This document shows, piece by piece, positions 57,062 to 64,000 of a stretch of DNA of 64,000 nt. Source of the DNA: Nitrosospira sp. Nsp11 (GTDB lineage Bacteria > Pseudomonadota > Gammaproteobacteria > Burkholderiales > Nitrosomonadaceae). The stretch's first letter is position 1; each line of letters starts with the position of its first letter. Position numbers and translations under genes: made by a program. The stretch spans positions 22,341 to 86,340 of the forward strand of contig NZ_FRBV01000013.1 in the NCBI RefSeq assembly GCF_900142705.1. Reading direction: 5' to 3'. The notes under the pieces were generated by a model, which did no database searches, was not told where the DNA came from, and saw nothing but the letters and a program-made list of their open reading frames with translations.

Positions 57062-58122
57062 CAATAATCAATCGCTATCTGGCGTTCCAGATCGTCATGG
57101 GTCTGGGAATCGCTACGGTGATACTCCTGCCGCTATTTGGTTTTCTTGACTTGCTTGATCAGCTTGGTGATGTCGGCAAGGGCACCTATCAAGTCAAGGA
57201 CGCCTTCCTGAATACGGCATTATTGTTGCCGCGCAGATTTATCCAGCTTGCGCCTTTCATCGTGTTGCTGGGTAATGTTGTCGCATTGGGTCGGATGGCG
57301 GTCGGGTCAGAGTTGACAGCGTTGCGTGTGGCAGGTCTGTCCCCAACCCGTATCAGCCTTGCTCCACTTGCGGTTGGGTTGGTCCTTTTATTGGTTACTA
57401 TGGTACTGGATCAATTTGTCGCTCCCCAATTGCAGCAGAAGGCTATTTCGTCGCGGGCCGTTGCGCTTGAGAAGAGCGCCGCGCTTGGCAAGCAACTGGG
57501 TATCTGGACCCGGGACAAACGAAGTATATTGCGTATCGGTGAGATGCTGCATGCGGGGAAAGCAGCAGATGTCGAGCTAATGCATTTTGACGACAATGGC
57601 TTTCTGCTAACCTATACCTACGCTAAATATGCAGTTTTCATCGATGGTGATCTGTGGGAATTTAACGACGTTATCACCAAAACTTTTACCGGAAATCAGA
57701 TAAAATCCGCAAGCACAAATTCGATGCAGTGGAAATCATTTCTGAATCCGGATGATATTTCGACGCTGACGAAGCCCCCGGAGAGTCTCTCGCCGATCGA
57801 GTTGTTTCTGCATGTCCGTTTTTTACGCGCCACCGGTCAAGAGGCTGATGCGTATGCACTTGCCTTATGGCGGAAGGTCGGCGGCGCATTGACGACAATT
57901 GCAATGTTATTGCTTTCGATACCGTTTGTTTTCGGATCGGTACGAGCCGGCCTTGCCAACAGACTTGTCGTTGCGTCCATGCTCGGTATCAGCGTCTACC
58001 TGTTCGATCAGATTATTGCCAATGTGGGTTTGCTGTGGCACCTGAACCCGGCGCTAACCGCTCTATTGCCCGGGTTGGTGCTAATCGCTCTTGCGAGTTT
58101 CTGGTTGCGGCGAATTTTTTAA
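57058..58122 (+). CDS. lptG: LptG-like permease
   Basis: A 354-residue partner of LptF, starting at 57058 on the ATGA overlap. Pattern: INRYLAFQIVMGLGIATVIL, then FGFLDLLDQLGDVGKGTYQV, then RFIQLAPFIVLLGNVVALGR. C-terminal helices are near 265-285, 300-320 and 330-350. A periplasmic domain lies between. The stop codon (TAA 58120-58122) is at the very edge of a MITE-like element. The LptG C-terminus (LASFWLRRIF) seems complete, so the element has not truncated it. The pair forms the transmembrane part of an LptB2FG-type exporter; its lipid substrate is not clear from sequence. Confidence 0.88.
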   Translation: MTIINRYLAFQIVMGLGIATVILLPLFGFLDLLDQLGDVGKGTYQVKDAFLNTALLLPRRFIQLAPFIVLLGNVVALGRMAVGSELTALRVAGLSPTRISLAPLAVGLVLLLVTMVLDQFVAPQLQQKAISSRAVALEKSAALGKQLGIWTRDKRSILRIGEMLHAGKAADVELMHFDDNGFLLTYTYAKYAVFIDGDLWEFNDVITKTFTGNQIKSASTNSMQWKSFLNPDDISTLTKPPESLSPIELFLHVRFLRATGQEADAYALALWRKVGGALTTIAMLLLSIPFVFGSVRAGLANRLVVASMLGISVYLFDQIIANVGLLWHLNPALTALLPGLVLIALASFWLRRIF

Positions 58123-58357
58123 CCTAAATCTGGCAGTTGGACGGGGGTGAAGTGAGCGGTTTTTGGGGTGCAGAGCAAGGCGCGACGACGCGGAATGGTC
58201 ATTTCATCCAAAAAGTTGCAACGCAGCGCTGTTCTGCAAAAAGCTGTTCAATCCGCCCCGTAGCGGGCTCAAAAAGGTGATGCCCACGGCGTACGAAAAA
58301 TACTTTTCCGTTATAGCACCTAATCGACAAATAAGCGGTCAACTGCCGGATTTAGGT
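58122..58357. mobile_element. MITE-like element with 18-bp terminal inverted repeats
   Basis: A 236-bp non-coding element. The left end ACCTAAATCTGGCAGTTG (58122-58139) and right end CAACTGCCGGATTTAGGT (58340-58357) are inverted repeats with one mismatch. A TTA target-site duplication flanks both ends (58119-58121 and 58358-58360). There is no transposase inside. Parts match the sequence at 12765-13060. The left end lies on the lptG stop codon. I do not know its family. Confidence 0.75.
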
Positions 58358-58360
58358 TTA

Positions 58361-58798
58361 GGGGCTTCTTGCTTATTTTCCGTCATTAGGTTAAAAGACC
58401 GCATCCATTTCTGATCATCTTCGCCGTGTTAGTGATACCACAATCTGCACAATTTCCCCAGCCAAATAAATATGAAAGATTTTGAGCAAGTCTCTCCTGG
58501 GCGCGAGGATGTCTCAACGGCATCGTGAGAATAATGTCATCTTCAGGCAAGAGACGTAAATAGTGTCAGCTTGCCTCGCCTGGAGCCCGATGAGTGTATC
58601 TCATTGCGCTGATCTTCCTTCGGGTTTTGGTGTCAGGCGTTCATTGCGTTTCACGTCTGGGCTTCTCAGGCCGATCCGCGGCCTTCATGTACGCTTTACG
58701 GTCTTTCCAATTTTGGCCTGCTCGGTTGCGACTAAGCGCTCCGCAGAGGCCGTTCAAAATTTATAAAGCAAGACCACAATCAGACAAACACCCGAAAT
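58361..58798. other. Intergenic region between MITE-like element and CDP-alcohol phosphatidyltransferase gene
   Basis: About 440 bases without a gene I can support. It should carry the promoter for the second part of the lipid-like unit. Confidence 0.4.
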
Positions 58799-60028
58799 AT
58801 GTCAAAGCCAGTTTACATCTACATCGTCGGTGATAGTGAGACGAATATCTGGGGCTTGAGCGGCCGCGAGCGCTTGCAGCGCATGTTAAAGCCCTCTTTG
58901 CAGACCCGGTTGGTCGATGACCCCGAGCAGATTCCGGTGCATGCATCGGCATTGTTGCTTCGCGCGGATCATCTATTCGATGGCAGGGTATTGGCGGCGT
59001 TGATTAACGCAAAAACAAACCTTGTGCTCGGCAGCAACCAGGGTCAACCCGTCGCGATCCGGGTTATCAATGGTGATGTACATCATGTACTGGCGAATTT
59101 CGTAGACGGAGGAGATGGGCGAACTTTTTCCGATTTTCCTCTTTATGCGCTGAAGGATCTTGATTTATCAAGCCTCCGACAAAACCTCAAGAAAAGAGAT
59201 CCTCCATACGTTTTCCCTATCAACAATGATAACCGGAAAATGCTCGAATCCGAACTGTTTACAAGATCTTACAAGGGCGTGACCGATCTCGTGACAAAAT
59301 GGCTCTGGCCGGTTCCCGCATTCTTGACCGTACGCTTTTGCGTACGCTTCGGCATACGGCCCAATCACGTTACGCTGCTAAGCCTTGTGTTTGCCGTACT
59401 GGCCGGGGTTGCGTTCTGGCATAGCTACTATGGACCGGGTCTGGTGATGGGATGGCTGATGACCTTTCTGGACACCGTCGACGGAAAATTGGCGCGAGTC
59501 ACTGTCACCTCAAGTCGCTTGGGGGATGTGCTCGATCACGGCCTCGATATCATTCACCCGCCGCTCTGGTATATTGCCTGGGGTGTAGGGCTGGCGACAG
59601 CGTTAACGCCGCCATTCACCTTGGCGGTATTGTTCTGGTTGATACTTATCGGTTATATTGGCGGCCGCTTGTGTGAAGGAGCGTTCCAATTCTGGGTTGG
59701 ATCGTTTGATATCTTCATCTGGCGACCGTTGGATTCTTTTAGCCGGCTCATCACTGCCCGGCGTAATCCCAATCTCCTCCTGCTGACGTTCGGCTGGTTC
59801 ATAGACAGGCCTGACATTGGTCTCTGCTCGGTGGTTGCCTGGCATCTTGTCTCGACGGCATTTCTTGCTGTCCGATTAGTGATGGGCTGGCAAGCACGGC
59901 GGTTTCAGGGTCCTTTACGATCATGGTTTGAGGAAATCGTGCCAGGTCGGGATGACGGAAAACTCGCTGTTCGTATTTTTGTCCCTCTAACGGTTAAGGT
60001 AAATGATAGAAAAGTCACGCATGGATAG
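58799..60028 (+). CDS. CDP-alcohol phosphatidyltransferase-family protein with N-terminal extension
   Basis: A 409-residue protein. The C-terminal part (about 160-400) is a CDP-alcohol phosphatidyltransferase: the signature D-G-x2-A-R-x8-G-x3-D-x3-D is seen in DTVDGKLARVTVTSSRLGDV and LDHGLD, within a group of helices. It has an unusual N-terminal domain of about 160 residues (VYIYIVGDSETNIWGLSGRE, SALLLRADHLFDGRVLAALI) resembling the start of nucleotidyltransferase-like domains in bifunctional inositol-phosphate enzymes, but lacking the Gly-rich loop. The enzyme would attach an activated alcohol to a lipid or join two alcohol phosphates. The next gene overlaps by 26 bases, so the two are coupled. 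Confidence 0.85.
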   Translation: MSKPVYIYIVGDSETNIWGLSGRERLQRMLKPSLQTRLVDDPEQIPVHASALLLRADHLFDGRVLAALINAKTNLVLGSNQGQPVAIRVINGDVHHVLANFVDGGDGRTFSDFPLYALKDLDLSSLRQNLKKRDPPYVFPINNDNRKMLESELFTRSYKGVTDLVTKWLWPVPAFLTVRFCVRFGIRPNHVTLLSLVFAVLAGVAFWHSYYGPGLVMGWLMTFLDTVDGKLARVTVTSSRLGDVLDHGLDIIHPPLWYIAWGVGLATALTPPFTLAVLFWLILIGYIGGRLCEGAFQFWVGSFDIFIWRPLDSFSRLITARRNPNLLLLTFGWFIDRPDIGLCSVVAWHLVSTAFLAVRLVMGWQARRFQGPLRSWFEEIVPGRDDGKLAVRIFVPLTVKVNDRKVTHG

Positions 60029-61016
60029 ATTGAAGTCTGGAGCACCCGCGGTCGGGTTGCTTTTCAATCCTCTTAGCGGACGTATTCGCAAGCGCAAAGA
60101 TGCAATAAGGCGAGCGCTTGCGGCGATTCCAGGCGCGGTCTGCAGAGAAGTCACCAACGCACCGGAAATTAATGCATCGGTGGATGCCTTTATGGATGCC
60201 GGGATCGATTTGCTGGTAATTGTTGGCGGAGACGGTACGGTGCAGGGCGTGTTGTGCCATTTATTTGCCACGCAACCTCTTGCGAAGTGGCCCGCGTTAA
60301 CGGTTGTGCCGGGGGGAACAACCAACATGACGGCTCTGGATCTGGGCATTTGCGGCAGCCCGGAGTCGATTCTTCAGCAGTTGAGAAACTATCTGCTGAA
60401 GCAGACGCGTCCATTGCTGTTGGAGCGCCATGTACTGTGCATTGAACAAAGTGGAGCGGCAAAGGTTTATGGGATGTTCTTCGGTGTCGGGCTTATTGCC
60501 CGGGCAGTAGTATTCTCCCAGAGCAAAATAAAACAATTAGGTATTACCGGCGAAATTTATTCAGCTATCATCACCGTTGGATACATTATCGGGTTGATTT
60601 TAGGGCGGCGGCGCGGAGCATGGGCGCCGGTTCAGTTGTCGATTATCGACAAGGATATTGAGTTGTACCGCGGCACCTTCGCATTTCTCTTCACAAGTAC
60701 CCTCGATCGATTGCTGTTCGGCATGCGTCCCTACTGGGGACAGGAGCAGGAACCGTTGCATGTGACGTTTGTCCGCCAACAGGCAAAGCGTCCCTTACGC
60801 TCATTGTTTCAATTACTTTCGGGTCGCGGAGACCTCCTCAAGGAAAAAAATGGCTATCACAGCTCCAATACCAAAGTGTTAGAGCTGCGGATGGATGACG
60901 TTTATATCGTCGATGGTGAATCCTACCGTGCGACGAGTCAAGATGGACCGTTGCGTATTACCGCGGCGGGTCCGATCAGCTTTTTGGTGGCGGATAGCGC
61001 AAACGCAGACTCATGA
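60003..61016 (+). CDS. Diacylglycerol kinase-family lipid kinase
   Basis: A 337-residue enzyme of the diacylglycerol/sphingosine/ceramide kinase fold. The N-terminal domain has GLLFNPLSGRIRKRKDAIRR and the nucleotide loop LLVIVGGDGTVQGVLCHL, then VVPGGTTNMTALDLG. The C-terminal domain (about 140-337) completes the fold. The start overlaps the preceding CDP-alcohol gene. It phosphorylates a lipid or long-chain base; a ceramide-like substrate is an inference from neighbours. From memory, Caulobacter has a ceramide kinase of this family in its sphingolipid cluster. Confidence 0.87.
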   Translation: MIEKSRMDRLKSGAPAVGLLFNPLSGRIRKRKDAIRRALAAIPGAVCREVTNAPEINASVDAFMDAGIDLLVIVGGDGTVQGVLCHLFATQPLAKWPALTVVPGGTTNMTALDLGICGSPESILQQLRNYLLKQTRPLLLERHVLCIEQSGAAKVYGMFFGVGLIARAVVFSQSKIKQLGITGEIYSAIITVGYIIGLILGRRRGAWAPVQLSIIDKDIELYRGTFAFLFTSTLDRLLFGMRPYWGQEQEPLHVTFVRQQAKRPLRSLFQLLSGRGDLLKEKNGYHSSNTKVLELRMDDVYIVDGESYRATSQDGPLRITAAGPISFLVADSANADS

Positions 61017-61017
61017 T

Positions 61018-61989
61018 ATGACAAGCAACACCTCGGTACCCGATCAACAGCTCCCGGACGATTTGATCTCGGAAATGGCCTCGCTGAGTTCAAAAGTTGT
61101 ATCAGCGGATTTTCTTATTCTCGTTGACGCGTTGAAATCCCGGTTCGGATCATCGCTGCAAGCGGTGCTTCTTTATGGATCTTGCCTGCGCTCTCACGAG
61201 ATCGGTGACGGGGTGGTGGATTTCTACGCTGTAGTGAACAGCTACAGCGAAGCTTATCCAGAGCATTATCTAGCAGTCCTCAACGCATGGCTGCCGCCAA
61301 ACGTATTTTTCCTCGAGGCATCCGCGCAGGAAAAGAAGTTCCGCGCCAAGTATGCGGTGGTTTCGATGGCGGATTTCGAGCAGGGTACCCAACATTGGTT
61401 TCACCCCTATCTATGGGCGCGCTTTGCTCAGCCCTCCCGGTTGCTGTATGCGCGTGACGAAATGGTTCGCACGCGGGTCAACCAGGCGCTGGCCCATGCG
61501 GTGGTGACATTTCTTAAATCGAGCCTTCCCTTATTGGAGTCATCTGCAGTGAGTGCCGAGACAATCTGGACTAACGGATTGACCCAGACCTATGCGGCGG
61601 AATTGCGGCCTGAGCGGTCGACGCGCGCCCGCCAGCTCGTCGAGCTTAATCTGGATGACTACACACGCTTGACCCGATGCGCCGTACCGGCATTAGCAGG
61701 AACGCTGGAGGTATTACCGGACGGGAATTATCGACGTTTAACGGGTGTGGCAGAACGGCGCCACTCGTTACGGCGTTGGCGATTACGCCGCTGGCAGGGA
61801 AAAGTTCTGTCTGTGCTACGGCTTTCAAAGGCGGCGTTTACTTTCCATGACAGCATTAATTATGCAGCCTGGAAAATCGAGCGTCATACCGGGGTCCGTG
61901 TTGAGGTAACCCCCTTGTTGCGACGCCATCCGCTGCTTTGGGGCCTGAAGGTTTCGTGGAGATTATTGCGGCGAGGCGTAATGCGCTAG
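61018..61989 (+). CDS. Tam41-like nucleotidyltransferase (candidate)
   Basis: A 323-residue protein starting at 61018, one base after the stop codon of the kinase gene. It contains AVLLYGSCLRSHEIGDGVVD and then FYAVVNSY, a nucleotidyltransferase-like Gly-Ser loop followed by an acidic segment, similar in layout to mitochondrial Tam41 CDP-diacylglycerol synthases (YGSG...MVDF). The Asp of VVDF is a likely metal ligand. The C-terminal half is rich in Arg, Trp and Leu (RRWRLRRWQGKVLSVLRLSK), suitable for membrane contact. I propose a CDP-lipid synthase or a related cytidylyltransferase, but sequence comparison is needed. No signal peptide is present. Confidence 0.6.
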   Translation: MTSNTSVPDQQLPDDLISEMASLSSKVVSADFLILVDALKSRFGSSLQAVLLYGSCLRSHEIGDGVVDFYAVVNSYSEAYPEHYLAVLNAWLPPNVFFLEASAQEKKFRAKYAVVSMADFEQGTQHWFHPYLWARFAQPSRLLYARDEMVRTRVNQALAHAVVTFLKSSLPLLESSAVSAETIWTNGLTQTYAAELRPERSTRARQLVELNLDDYTRLTRCAVPALAGTLEVLPDGNYRRLTGVAERRHSLRRWRLRRWQGKVLSVLRLSKAAFTFHDSINYAAWKIERHTGVRVEVTPLLRRHPLLWGLKVSWRLLRRGVMR

Positions 61990-62041
61990 CAGCGCTTACA
62001 CGTCGACGTCGGGATTGGGCATTGTATAAGCAAGCCAGAGA

Positions 62042-63241
62042 TCAGGAGTATGCCTCTGCTTCAGCAGACGTGTATGGTATCGTTTCGCTTGATTGGAGAA
62101 TCAGATCGCAAACCTCGCGGACAGCACCATGGCCGCCAGAGTGCTTACAAACGTAGTGAACTTGCCGCAGAATTTCTGGAACGGCATCCGCTGGGCAAAA
62201 CGCGCTACCGACCCGACTCAAACACTTCAGATCGCTGAGGTCGTCGCCGACGTATCCAATATTTTGAAGGGAAATTCCCCAGCGTTGGGTCAACTCCAGC
62301 AAAAGCGGGAGCTTATTCTGTACACCTGGATAATATTCGTCAATACGCAGTTTCTTCATTCTGGCCGCGACGGCCGGACTGTCCTCGGTGCTGATAACGC
62401 ATACGGTGACACCGTTTTCCCGCAACAATTGCAAGCCATGGGCATCGCGCGTATTGAATTTCTTCAGTGCTTCACCGGCGGGTCCGTAATACATTCCGGC
62501 GTCGGTCAATGTACCGTCTACGTCGAGCACCAAAACTTTAACCTGTAAGGCGCGAGCTTTGGCCGACATCAGTTTTTGTTTCAACAAAAGCTGCTCTACA
62601 GCAGTCCAGCCCGCATCACCGGTTATCTCAATTGAGGCCTCAGCAGGCATTTCATGGATACCCATGCGGCCACCTAAACGGCAACCGTTATCTCTGAGCG
62701 ATTTCGCTCCGGTTAGGTAGAAGGCGCCATTTTCCACCAGATACCCTTCAATATCCTCGAATGCAGGACGTTTCCCGGGGTCATGATCAACCGGTGCGCC
62801 TGCCGGGGTCCAAAAGAAGCGTTTGGACCGCACGGCGGTTAGAAGGGAATCCAGGCTTTCCGAAAGAAACTTATTCTTGGCAGCGCGAAAGTCTTCTGCC
62901 CGCGTGAGGGGTGAGGCGGCCTGAACCATACATACGACATCAAAAGGAATCTTTTGTTGAAGCTCGAGCAGCGCACTGTCGATGTTCCCGTCACCCTTGA
63001 CAGCGGAGTAATCCAGAACGTTTATCGTCTCATCAGCCGCCGGAAATTCATCGGATATTTTTTTTCGAATCTCCACCGATGAGTCAGTAGTGACATAAAT
63101 GGTGTCAAAACACCCGGATGCGATGGCCTGCTCCAGGACCCAGACGAATAATGGCCGTCCCGCAATTTGGCGCGTAGCATTTCGGAGAATCGGCATTGAT
63201 TCGAAATTTCCATGCAGAGGCATGAGAGCTATCCAACGCAT
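62042..63241 (-). CDS. CMP-nonulosonate synthetase (NeuA-like) fused to KdsC-like HAD phosphatase
   Basis: A 399-residue fusion. The N-terminal part (about 1-225) is a sugar cytidylyltransferase that would make a CMP-sugar from CTP (CMVQAASPLTRAEDFRAAKN, then LVENGAFYLTGAKSLRDNG). The usual nucleotide loop IPARGGSKGxPxKN is not present; the start reads ALMPLHGNFESMPILRNATR, so the active site is altered. The C-terminal part (about 236-399) is a KdsC-type HAD phosphatase (VLVLDVDGTLTDAGMYYGPA, GDDLSDLKCLSRVG). Such fusions are known in sialic, legionaminic or pseudaminic acid pathways. It starts on the base where the downstream NeuB-type gene ends (63241). Confidence 0.88.
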   Translation of the reverse strand: MRWIALMPLHGNFESMPILRNATRQIAGRPLFVWVLEQAIASGCFDTIYVTTDSSVEIRKKISDEFPAADETINVLDYSAVKGDGNIDSALLELQQKIPFDVVCMVQAASPLTRAEDFRAAKNKFLSESLDSLLTAVRSKRFFWTPAGAPVDHDPGKRPAFEDIEGYLVENGAFYLTGAKSLRDNGCRLGGRMGIHEMPAEASIEITGDAGWTAVEQLLLKQKLMSAKARALQVKVLVLDVDGTLTDAGMYYGPAGEALKKFNTRDAHGLQLLRENGVTVCVISTEDSPAVAARMKKLRIDEYYPGVQNKLPLLLELTQRWGISLQNIGYVGDDLSDLKCLSRVGSAFCPADAVPEILRQVHYVCKHSGGHGAVREVCDLILQSSETIPYTSAEAEAYS

Positions 63242-64000
63242 CAGTTGAAGTGAACTCCCTGCACGCGCTTAAGCTTGTCGCGCTGCGAAAGCTCGATTTC
63301 TGTCATTTCATTTTCCTTGACTCGTAATGTCTTGCAAACATTACGAACATCCCGAACGAGCCTGCGCAGTCCGTCCGGTTCCAGCGAGGCGGCATGGTCG
63401 GTTCCCTTCCAGGTCCGGTCCAATGTAAAATGCCGTTCAATCCATGATGCGCCTAAAACCACGGTTGCAATATCAATGGCAATGCCAAGATGGTGGCCGG
63501 AGAAACCAATTTCCTTGATGCGCGAGCCAAACTTATCCTTGAGTATCTGTATCTCCAGCAGGCAGACCTGATCAAAAGGAACGGGATACCCGGACGTGCA
63601 TGCGTACAGAACAACTCGGTCGGCGGCGCTGCACTTCTCCATCAATTGCACGATCTGCTCTTGTTCAGCGGGGGTCGTCATGCCGACGGATATGTGAATG
63701 TCGCCGCCATAATGATCAGCAAGATACCGCAGCATGGGTAAATTGAGATTACATGCCGAGGGTATCTTGATGAATTCCGGGTTGAGGCTGGCAATTTCTC
63801 TTGCCGAGGTAAGATCCCAGACCGACGTCGAGTAGCCGATCCCGATTTCCTGGCACCATTGCTGTAATTGTCGATGCTGATCCATGTCGAATTCGAGAAA
63901 TTCCCTGACCCTACCCCACAAAACCGTACCATTTAAAAGTAGAATTTCTGGCATGATTTTGACCTTAAATGGAAAGGAGCATGACGTGAAGAGAAGCAAA
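63241..64000 (-). CDS. NeuB-type nonulosonate synthase (5' end outside window)
   Basis: At least 252 residues of an N-acetylneuraminate synthase-like enzyme, which condenses phosphoenolpyruvate with a six-carbon sugar to make a nine-carbon acidic sugar. Visible: GIGYSTSVWDLTSAREIASL, then FIKIPSACNLNLPMLRYLAD, then HISVGMTTPAEQEQIVQLM, and GFSGHHLGIAIDIATVVLGA, IERHFTLDRTWKGTDHAASL. The frame is still open at the right edge. The first strands of the TIM barrel (about 60-80 residues) lie outside, so the true start is not in the window. The SAF domain of longer NeuB enzymes is not present. It is the upstream partner of the NeuA-like fusion gene. Confidence 0.88.
   Translation of the reverse strand, partial: LLLFTSCSFPFKVKIMPEILLLNGTVLWGRVREFLEFDMDQHRQLQQWCQEIGIGYSTSVWDLTSAREIASLNPEFIKIPSACNLNLPMLRYLADHYGGDIHISVGMTTPAEQEQIVQLMEKCSAADRVVLYACTSGYPVPFDQVCLLEIQILKDKFGSRIKEIGFSGHHLGIAIDIATVVLGASWIERHFTLDRTWKGTDHAASLEPDGLRRLVRDVRNVCKTLRVKENEMTEIELSQRDKLKRVQGVHFN

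Noticed and set aside
58163..58414. 83-codon frame after lptG
   Set aside because: It lies mostly in the MITE-like element and shows no protein family.

Overview
The window looks like chromosomal DNA of an ammonia-oxidising betaproteobacterium, most likely Nitrosospira or a close relative. This is inferred from recognised gene neighbourhoods and protein families, not from a database search. The signs are: a def-fmt-rsmB-DUF4390-ntrY-ntrX block, a tkt-gap-pgk-pyk-fba carbon cluster of the kind found in Calvin-cycle bacteria, and PEP-CTERM/exosortase accessory genes. No rRNA, tRNA or CRISPR array was seen.

Layout. (1) 1-7151: the 3' part of a LolD/MacB-type ABC ATPase and a DUF1302-like outer-membrane protein, then an E1-like (ThiF) protein directly followed by a nitroreductase-like protein, then two tandem FtsX/MacB-type permeases on the minus strand. 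(2) 7400-24009: an accessory region for PEP-CTERM/exosortase surface biology. It holds a GT1 glycosyltransferase, two PEP-CTERM proteins, a nonsense-riddled hexapeptide acyltransferase, a FeeM-type N-acyltransferase, a GMC oxidoreductase and two giant PrsT-type TPR lipoproteins. It is scarred by IS remnants, a decayed glycosyltransferase copy and a dispersed repeat. No exosortase gene lies in the window. (3) 24562-32534: housekeeping genes (inositol monophosphatase family, thioredoxin-like protein, rsmE, argA, yggX) and a polyphosphate pair (ppk1 with a CYTH-CHAD protein). (4) 32744-39817, minus strand: tkt, gap, pgk, pyk, fba, ending at a clear intrinsic terminator. (5) 40074-51432: the def-fmt-rsmB-DUF4390-ntrY-ntrX operon on the minus strand, then dprA and topB on the plus strand. 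(6) 51546-61989: a lipid-like locus. An acyl carrier protein, a ketoacyl synthase and a small membrane protein run leftward. A GNAT-like acyltransferase, a nucleotidyltransferase, LptF, LptG, a CDP-alcohol phosphatidyltransferase, a diacylglycerol-kinase-family lipid kinase and a Tam41-like nucleotidyltransferase run rightward. (7) 62042-64000, minus strand: a CMP-nonulosonate synthetase/HAD phosphatase fusion and a NeuB-type synthase cut by the window edge, suggesting nine-carbon acidic sugars on the cell surface.

Best candidate for an undescribed system: region 6. Its contents (dedicated ACP and KS, N-acyltransferase, alcohol-phosphate activation, CDP-alcohol transfer, lipid kinase, a second nucleotidyltransferase, and an LptF/LptG pair away from its usual pepA neighbour) fit synthesis and export of a non-standard phospholipid, possibly a ceramide-like lipid. 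A second candidate is the ThiF plus nitroreductase pair. A MITE-like element with 18-bp terminal inverted repeats sits on the stop codon of lptG, and a diverged relative lies in the PEP-CTERM region.
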